Assembly: GCF_036416795.1 (NCBI RefSeq)
Contig: NZ_CP143867.1
Location: 4,890,001-4,954,000, forward strand
Direction: 5' to 3'
Source of the DNA: Bacteroides sp. MSB163
GTDB taxonomy: Bacteria > Bacteroidota > Bacteroidia > Bacteroidales > Bacteroidaceae
DNA length: 64,000 nucleotides
Part shown: one piece after another, positions 58,969-64,000 of the stretch
Numbering within the stretch: the stretch's first letter is position 1
How the letters are laid out: each line of letters opens with the position of its first letter
Translations under genes and position numbers: made by a program
Notes under the pieces: model-generated
Told to the model about the DNA's origin: nothing
What the model saw: the letters and a program-made list of their open reading frames with translations, nothing else
Database searches by the model: none

Positions 58969-60108
58969 TTATTTCTTGCAACATCCTTTTATCTGTTCCA
59001 CAATATAAGCCACATCTTCATCCGTCACCCAAGGACCAGCAGGAATACATAGACCCATATTAAACAAACGTTCAGAAACGCCATTCACATAACAAGGATT
59101 ATGGGCATAGACAGGTTGTAAATGCATAGGTTTCCACAAGGGACGAGTCTCAATTCCCCGTTCATCCAGGTTACGGCGGACTTCATCATAGTTTGTGCCA
59201 GTCTTCACAGGATCTATCAGAATAGTAGAAAGCCAATAATTAGCGTTGAAACGACCATCAGGATTAGATTTCAACGTTATACCGTCCACACCTTCAAAAG
59301 CCTTCTCGTAAAGAGCATGTACATGGCGGTGATGTGCAATATGCTCATCCAATACAGTCATCTGACCACGACCGATGCCAGCACAAATATTACTCATACG
59401 ATAATTATAACCGATCTTTTCATGCTGGTAATGAGGGAAAGGTTCACGAGCCTGCGTAGCATAAAACATAGTCTGCTTCTTGGCGCTTTCATCAGGAACA
59501 ATCAAAGCCCCGCCACCCGAAGTAGTGATCATCTTATTACCATTAAAAGACAACACACCAAAGGTACCGAACGTACCGCACTTCTGGCCCTTGAACTCAG
59601 AACCCAAAGCCTCTGCAGCATCCTCCAACACAGGGATTTCATATTTAGCGGCTATTGCGCAAATCTCATCAATTCTGGCAGGCATACCGTAAAGATGAAC
59701 AGGAAGAATAGCTTTCGGCTTCTTACCTGTCTTTGCGATTCTGTCTTTGATAGCTTCTTCCAGCAAAACAGGGTCCATATTCCAGGTATCCTCCTCACTG
59801 TCTATAAATACAGGAGTTGCCCCCTGATAAGCAACAGGATTGGCTGACGCACAGAATGTAAACGACTGGCAGATCACCTCGTCGCCGGCTCCTACACCAA
59901 GTTGGATTAATCCCAGATGGATAGCTGCCGTACCAGCAGATAAAGCAACAACCTCCTTATCCTGTCCCACAAAATGTTTCAGTTCATCTTCGAAAGCATT
60001 CACATTGGGGCCTAAAGGAACAACCCAGTTAGTATCGAAAGCTTCCTTTATAAAAGCCTGCTCCTTGCCGCTCATGTGAGCAAGGCAAAGATAAATTCTC
60101 TTGTCCAT
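58969..60108 (-). CDS. DegT/DnrJ/EryC1-type sugar aminotransferase
   Basis: A 379-residue PLP enzyme that aminates keto-sugar nucleotides. Family blocks: VALSAGTAAIHLGLIQLGVG, EDAAEALGSEFKG, the PLP-binding lysine in LSFNGNKMITTSGGGAL (residue about 190) and NYRMSNICAGIGRGQM. With the acetyltransferase and the phosphoglycosyl transferase upstream it resembles the PglE-PglD-PglC set that makes and transfers diacetamido-trideoxy sugars such as diNAcBac, or the AATGal route of Bacteroides capsules. It is the last gene of the operon. Confidence 0.88.
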   Translation of the reverse strand: MDKRIYLCLAHMSGKEQAFIKEAFDTNWVVPLGPNVNAFEDELKHFVGQDKEVVALSAGTAAIHLGLIQLGVGAGDEVICQSFTFCASANPVAYQGATPVFIDSEEDTWNMDPVLLEEAIKDRIAKTGKKPKAILPVHLYGMPARIDEICAIAAKYEIPVLEDAAEALGSEFKGQKCGTFGTFGVLSFNGNKMITTSGGGALIVPDESAKKQTMFYATQAREPFPHYQHEKIGYNYRMSNICAGIGRGQMTVLDEHIAHHRHVHALYEKAFEGVDGITLKSNPDGRFNANYWLSTILIDPVKTGTNYDEVRRNLDERGIETRPLWKPMHLQPVYAHNPCYVNGVSERLFNMGLCIPAGPWVTDEDVAYIVEQIKGCCKK

Positions 60109-60242
60109 TAAATTATTATGATTAAAAAAGAAACAATATCAAGAAGTAAAAAAGAGTTATTTCGACCTTAGGTAATAAGGGATAAATAACCAACACAACA
60201 ACTTACCCAATTTCAAAACAATCATTAGGAATTTATAAATAT

Positions 60243-60884
60243 CTATTCCCTATATTTTAAAACTTTTGCAGGTATACCTGCCATTACAGCATTTGTTGGT
60301 ACATCTTTAATAACTACGGCACCAGCACCAATAAGACAGTTTTCTCCTAATTCATGTACACCAGTTATTACAGTAGCACTAATGCCTATATAAGCATACT
60401 TATGTGCAATAATTGAAGCACCAAAATTTACTCCAAAGGAAAGAAATACTCCTTCTTCTAAAATAGTATGATGAGAAACTACACTATTAACGCTCATCAT
60501 TACAAAGTCATGTATGTTACACCAAGGCATAATTACCGTTTTAGGAAGAATATATATCCCCTTATCTCCAATTTTAACATTAGGAGAAAGCACCACTGTA
60601 GAATGAATAAAATTAGGAACCTCATATCCCAGACTTAACGCACATTTTAATATTTCAACCCGCAATTTATTATTTCCTAAAGGACAATAAACAGCTTCAA
60701 CATCATATTCATCTTTCAAACAAGCAAGAAAATCCAATTTCCCCAACACAGGAATGCCATATACCTTTTGGTTGATATACCTAGGATCGTCATCCAAAAA
60801 ACCTACAATTTCAATACCAGCTTCTTGAAGATAAGCTAAATAGACTTCTCCATAAGTGCCTGCACCAATAATAACACTTTTCAT
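60243..60884 (-). CDS. PglD/NeuD-like sugar O- or N-acetyltransferase
   Basis: A 213-residue protein with an N-terminal Rossmann-like part (VIIGAGTYGEVYLAYLQEAG) and a C-terminal left-handed beta helix of hexapeptide repeats (VVLSPNVKIGDKGIYILP ... HEGENCLIG-type repeats, LIGAGAVVIKDVPTNAVMAG). This is the PglD/NeuD plan. It would acetylate the amino sugar made by the next enzyme. It lies 11 bp after the sugar transferase gene. Confidence 0.87.
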   Translation of the reverse strand: MKSVIIGAGTYGEVYLAYLQEAGIEIVGFLDDDPRYINQKVYGIPVLGKLDFLACLKDEYDVEAVYCPLGNNKLRVEILKCALSLGYEVPNFIHSTVVLSPNVKIGDKGIYILPKTVIMPWCNIHDFVMMSVNSVVSHHTILEEGVFLSFGVNFGASIIAHKYAYIGISATVITGVHELGENCLIGAGAVVIKDVPTNAVMAGIPAKVLKYRE

Positions 60885-60895
60885 ATTCTTTTCCT

Positions 60896-61504
60896 TTAAT
60901 TATGCCCGTTAAAAGGCACAGTAGTAGCCTCTCCCTCTTTTGATATCCCTTCCTTAATAAAAACTTTTCTTATTGTAGCAAATGCAATTTTCATATCTAA
61001 ATAAAAAGAACAATGATCTACATACCAAACATCCAGTTCAAACTTTTTTGTCCAACTCAAATTATTTCTTCCATTAATCTGTGCCCAGCCAGTTATTCCT
61101 GGACGTACTTCATGGCGTCTCATCTGTTCTTTAGAGTATAAAGGTAAATAATATGTTCTCAAAGGACGAGGACCAACCAAAGCCATATCACCTTTCAATA
61201 CATTAAGCAATTGCGGTAATTCATCAATAGAAGTAGAACGTACAAACTTTCCTATTTTAGTCAAACGTTTCTCATCCGGTAATAAATTACCATCTTCGTC
61301 ACATTCGTCAGTCATCGTTTTAAATTTGATAACTTTAAAAATCTTACCTGACTGGCCCGGACGATCCTGCCAAAAGAAAGCACCTGCACCCTTATTGGCA
61401 AAGTGTAGCCAAAGGGTGATAAACAACAGTATTGGCCAGATGATGGACAATACACAAAACGCAAGAATGAAGTCTATTCCTCGTTTGAAAAAACAGGAGT
61501 ACAT
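60896..61504 (-). CDS. Initiating phosphoglycosyl transferase (PglC-like)
   Basis: A 202-residue monotopic membrane enzyme that puts the first sugar phosphate on undecaprenyl phosphate. One N-terminal membrane segment (IDFILAFCVLSIIWPILLF) is followed by FKTMTDECDEDG with the catalytic Asp-Glu pair, STSIDELPQLLNVLKGDMALVGPRPL and RPGITGWAQINGRNNLSWT. The ATG at 61504 was chosen because upstream residues have no family match. Length is that of the small PglC type, not the large WbaP type. Confidence 0.92.
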   Translation of the reverse strand: MYSCFFKRGIDFILAFCVLSIIWPILLFITLWLHFANKGAGAFFWQDRPGQSGKIFKVIKFKTMTDECDEDGNLLPDEKRLTKIGKFVRSTSIDELPQLLNVLKGDMALVGPRPLRTYYLPLYSKEQMRRHEVRPGITGWAQINGRNNLSWTKKFELDVWYVDHCSFYLDMKIAFATIRKVFIKEGISKEGEATTVPFNGHN

Positions 61505-61632
61505 AATAAAACGATTATGAGTAGAAGTTGAAAACAGATATGATATTGACAGCTTGTATTGAGCAATGATTAGTGAAGATTCTAATAAAAGCACAAAAAG
61601 TAAATCTTTTTAAAAAAGCCTAAAGCAAGTGC

Positions 61633-62556
61633 TTACATTTCAAATCTACTGAGCCAATTATCGAATCGATAATAATCTATAAACCCACTCTTCACCTGAA
61701 CAAAAGGACGAGACATAAAATCTGCTAATCCTTCTAAATTCGAATTATCTATAATAAAAATGTTATTCGAGTTATAGAATGGGGCATATTTTAGAAGAGG
61801 ATTATTGCTAATCAATTTCTTGTTAAAAAAGAGACTTTCCATCACTCTTAATGAATACCCCTCTTGACCTTCCTGTAATATTTCCAATATTGCACCAGAT
61901 TTTTTTATAATCGCAATTACATCTGAATAGGCAATAAAAGGCGAATAATTATTTCCTTTTGGACTTTTTTTATCCGCAATTATATGAAAATCAGTTTTAA
62001 TTCCCAATTGTTCTATTTTCGATTTAAGAGTGCATAACTCCTCATAACGACCTTTGTCGCGTCCAACAAAATAAATTGTTCCATTGTTGGTTGTCACAGA
62101 CTCAGGGTTCATAAAATAGTAAGTAGAATTAAATCTCAAATTGTATCGTATACAGTCAGATTGAGTAAAACTCCATAACTCGCTATGCTTCCTCAGTGAT
62201 TTGGACGGCTTCGGAGATGTTTTCCCGTCTACAGGATTCCAATACCAATATATTATTCTTCCTCTATAACCTATCTTTCTTAGGGTCGCTGGAACAGTGC
62301 TATTAATAACGTTTGCATTTATGATAATACTTTGATAGGAGTTTAATCTATCAATCCAACTACTTAAATAGGATTTAGTGGATAGGCCACAGACAGAAAG
62401 AACATATCGTTTAGCTCTCTTCAAAAGACCACAAGAACCATAAAGAGGCTCATGATCAACTAAATTCGGGAAATTCTGATTTATGTACTTTGGAAAGTCA
62501 TCAGATAAACTGGGCCAAAGCATCAAGATTGTAGAACGCGATGAACTATGAATCAT
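61633..62556 (-). CDS. Glycosyltransferase-like protein
   Basis: A 307-residue protein with no signal peptide. The block GAILEILQEGQEGYSLRVMESLFFNKKLISNNPLL resembles the nucleotide-sugar end of GT-B glycosyltransferases or LPS-core proteins of the RfaS type. I cannot assign a CAZy family. It lies 4 bp after the next upstream glycosyltransferase gene, so it belongs to the same operon. Low GC and rare-codon look are shared with the rest of the glycan block. Confidence 0.7.
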   Translation of the reverse strand: MIHSSSRSTILMLWPSLSDDFPKYINQNFPNLVDHEPLYGSCGLLKRAKRYVLSVCGLSTKSYLSSWIDRLNSYQSIIINANVINSTVPATLRKIGYRGRIIYWYWNPVDGKTSPKPSKSLRKHSELWSFTQSDCIRYNLRFNSTYYFMNPESVTTNNGTIYFVGRDKGRYEELCTLKSKIEQLGIKTDFHIIADKKSPKGNNYSPFIAYSDVIAIIKKSGAILEILQEGQEGYSLRVMESLFFNKKLISNNPLLKYAPFYNSNNIFIIDNSNLEGLADFMSRPFVQVKSGFIDYYRFDNWLSRFEM

Positions 62557-62560
62557 AGAA

Positions 62561-63733
62561 TTATTGATTTACTTTACCTAACTTTTCGTTTAATAGCTCA
62601 CGAGCAGTACTAAGAATCACCGTTTTCGCACATTCAATGTCATAGCGCATGGCTACTTTTGCATTATGCTCACCAAAAGTTCTACGCAGAGATTTATCTG
62701 AAATAAGTATCATTAAAGCTTTTGCAAATCCATCCACGTCATACGGAGATAAGCAAAATCCTGTTTCACCATCATGGGCATAGTCTTTTATTCCTCCAAC
62801 GGTTGAGCTTATCAATGGAAGCCCGGATGCCATAGCTTCCAAAGGAGCAATACCCAAACCTTCTCTAACTGACGGATGAACAAATATATCGGCCACTCTA
62901 CATAAATCAGCTATATCTTTTCTAAAACCTAAAAAATGCACCTTTTGCCTTATGTTCAGACTAGAGGCAAGAAGCTCAAGTTTTGTTTTGTCAGGTCCTT
63001 TACCACACACAACATAATGAACATTATTTAGATCGCATTTAGCAATAGCCTTTATAATAACCTTCTGATTCTTATGAATTTTAAGCTTACCGACAGAGAG
63101 AATCATGACGTCATCATCTGATATTCCGATTGATTTTCTTAATTTCTTATAAAAATCTACACTTAAAATATGGTCTATGAATTTCTTCACATCCAATCCT
63201 ATTCCATGAATTTTTCTAACATTCCGAGCCTTAAATTTTAATGCTCTTGTATAGTCCTCCTCGTTTATTGTCATAAGCATATCTACATATCCAGACATTA
63301 TGTACTCAATGGGATAATATAATATCCAATTTATCAGAGGAGCTTCGCTAAAAAAATGGAATCCATGAGCCAAATACCACACTTTAGATCCTTTCCGACG
63401 TGCTTCTCTCGCAGCTATACGTGTTACTACACTCATCACTGGACCATGTGTCCATATCACGTCGTAATTGCCTGAATCTACTATTGCTTTGACTTCACGC
63501 AAACCTTTGAGATTACGACAAACCTTGAAAGGGCTTCTCGCTAAACCAACTGTGTAAAATTTGATATTCTCATTAAAAATATTACGTAACGTATCTCCTC
63601 CTCCAATATAATCAGAACATGCTATATCTATTTCCCATCCGTCATTAATTAAAGCCTCAATATGAGGTTTCAAGAAGGCTCTAATCATACTGTCAGGTGC
63701 AGTGATCAGCATTCTTTTTTTAGATTCTTTCAT
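62561..63733 (-). CDS. Glycosyltransferase family 4
   Basis: A 390-residue GT-B enzyme. N-terminal domain with HGPVMSVVTRIAAR, C-terminal nucleotide-sugar domain with SVGKLKIHKNQKVIIKAIAKC, VHPSVREGLGIAPLEAMASGLPLISSTVGG (the E-x7-E retaining motif) and CLSPYDVDGFAKAL. It adds a sugar to a lipid-linked glycan on the cytoplasmic face; donor and acceptor are unknown. Its ATG overlaps the upstream stop by 4 bp. Confidence 0.9.
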   Translation of the reverse strand: MKESKKRMLITAPDSMIRAFLKPHIEALINDGWEIDIACSDYIGGGDTLRNIFNENIKFYTVGLARSPFKVCRNLKGLREVKAIVDSGNYDVIWTHGPVMSVVTRIAAREARRKGSKVWYLAHGFHFFSEAPLINWILYYPIEYIMSGYVDMLMTINEEDYTRALKFKARNVRKIHGIGLDVKKFIDHILSVDFYKKLRKSIGISDDDVMILSVGKLKIHKNQKVIIKAIAKCDLNNVHYVVCGKGPDKTKLELLASSLNIRQKVHFLGFRKDIADLCRVADIFVHPSVREGLGIAPLEAMASGLPLISSTVGGIKDYAHDGETGFCLSPYDVDGFAKALMILISDKSLRRTFGEHNAKVAMRYDIECAKTVILSTARELLNEKLGKVNQ

Positions 63734-64000
63734 TTTCGAACCGATTTAGATTTCATAATAAAATAAGTTGCGCTTAAAAGACTTTTCAAGGAGTCTCTGA
63801 AAACAATATTTTGTATCATTAGTATCAATCCCAAGCCACATATCAAGACTATCCAATTCTCAGTGTACAAGGAAATAAAAATGTGAAATACTGCAAACAA
63901 TAACTCATATAGCGACATTGACATCGTTTTTACTTTCATGAATTTTCCTATAATTTGTTCTGAAATAAAACATCTAATCGCCCCTATAGCAACCATACTA
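63730..64000 (-). CDS. Membrane protein of the glycan operon, 3' part only
   Basis: An open frame runs in from the right edge and ends in a TGA overlapping the GT4 start. At least 88 residues are visible, with two hydrophobic segments (SLYELLFAVFHIFISLYT and WIVLICGLGLILMIQNIVF) and a basic tail. In this operon position it could be the end of a polymerase (Wzy-like) or flippase (Wzx-like); the sequence does not decide. Confidence 0.55.
   Translation of the reverse strand, partial: SMVAIGAIRCFISEQIIGKFMKVKTMSMSLYELLFAVFHIFISLYTENWIVLICGLGLILMIQNIVFRDSLKSLLSATYFIMKSKSVRK

Noticed and set aside
61505..61594. Longer N-terminus for the phosphoglycosyl transferase
   Set aside because: The added 30 residues have no family match; PglC-type proteins start near the membrane segment.

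Overview
The window looks like a chromosomal segment of a gut Bacteroides. The evidence is TonB-dependent receptor and SusC-type sequence motifs, Bacteroidales-specific families (DUF4251, DUF1573, DUF5106-like), and promoters of the TTTG / 19-21 bp / TAnnTTTG type upstream of many genes. Shine-Dalgarno sequences are mostly weak or absent. The species is not assigned.

Layout. 1-3.7 kb: 3' end of a metallophosphoesterase gene, an outer-membrane-type protein, a small HicB-like protein, proS, a small hypothetical gene and tRNA-Gly(CCC). 3.7-6.7 kb: cobU-cobT-cobS-cobC, the nucleotide-loop end of cobalamin synthesis. 6.7-10.5 kb: two adjacent TPR sensor kinases, the second with a degraded ATPase domain. 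10.6-14.4 kb: cobQ-cobD-cbiB. 14.6-19.6 kb: a TolC/HlyD/ABC-2 permease exporter without an ATPase. 19.6-21.6 kb: cobB(cbiA)-pduO. 21.6-24.1 kb: an AmgK-like kinase fused to a RapZ C-terminal domain, then a MurU-like nucleotidyltransferase. 24-28 kb: lipoprotein, DUF4139 and DUF4251 proteins. 28-39 kb: a cobalamin riboswitch followed by btuB, a secreted cbiK, a small membrane protein and the corrin-ring genes, mostly as fusions (cobJ-cobH, cbiET/cobL, cbiG-cbiF, cobK-cbiD), then an SDR gene. 39-44.6 kb: an outer-membrane protein, then btuF-btuC-btuD coupled to a MATE transporter. 44.7-47.7 kb: an rclA/rclC/AraC-type locus. 48-49.3 kb: a hypothetical gene and cobI. 49.4-57 kb: DUF1573, an OPT transporter, an esterase, a GH2 beta-galactosidase and DUF1460. 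57-58.9 kb: a decayed AAA-ATPase gene and a HepT/MntA toxin-antitoxin pair. 58.9-64 kb: the 3' end of a surface-glycan locus.

Together the cob genes cover nearly all of the anaerobic (cobalt-early) route from precorrin-2 to adenosylcobalamin, plus uptake by BtuB and BtuFCD. Not seen here: uroporphyrinogen methyltransferase, precorrin-2 dehydrogenase, a dimethylbenzimidazole synthase and a threonine kinase.

The most unusual signal is not a gene. At least six dispersed hairpin elements of about 80-105 bp share a loop core (AGCGCAGCC, often preceded by CCTTKCGG). Their stems have unrelated sequences, each built from short tandem units of 7 nt (five elements) or 9 nt (one). A seventh array of 11-nt units is probably related. 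Two elements lie in frame inside cobalamin genes (cobQ and the cobJ-cobH linker), one overlaps a stop codon, and the others are intergenic. I know no named family with a constant loop and a variable short-unit stem.
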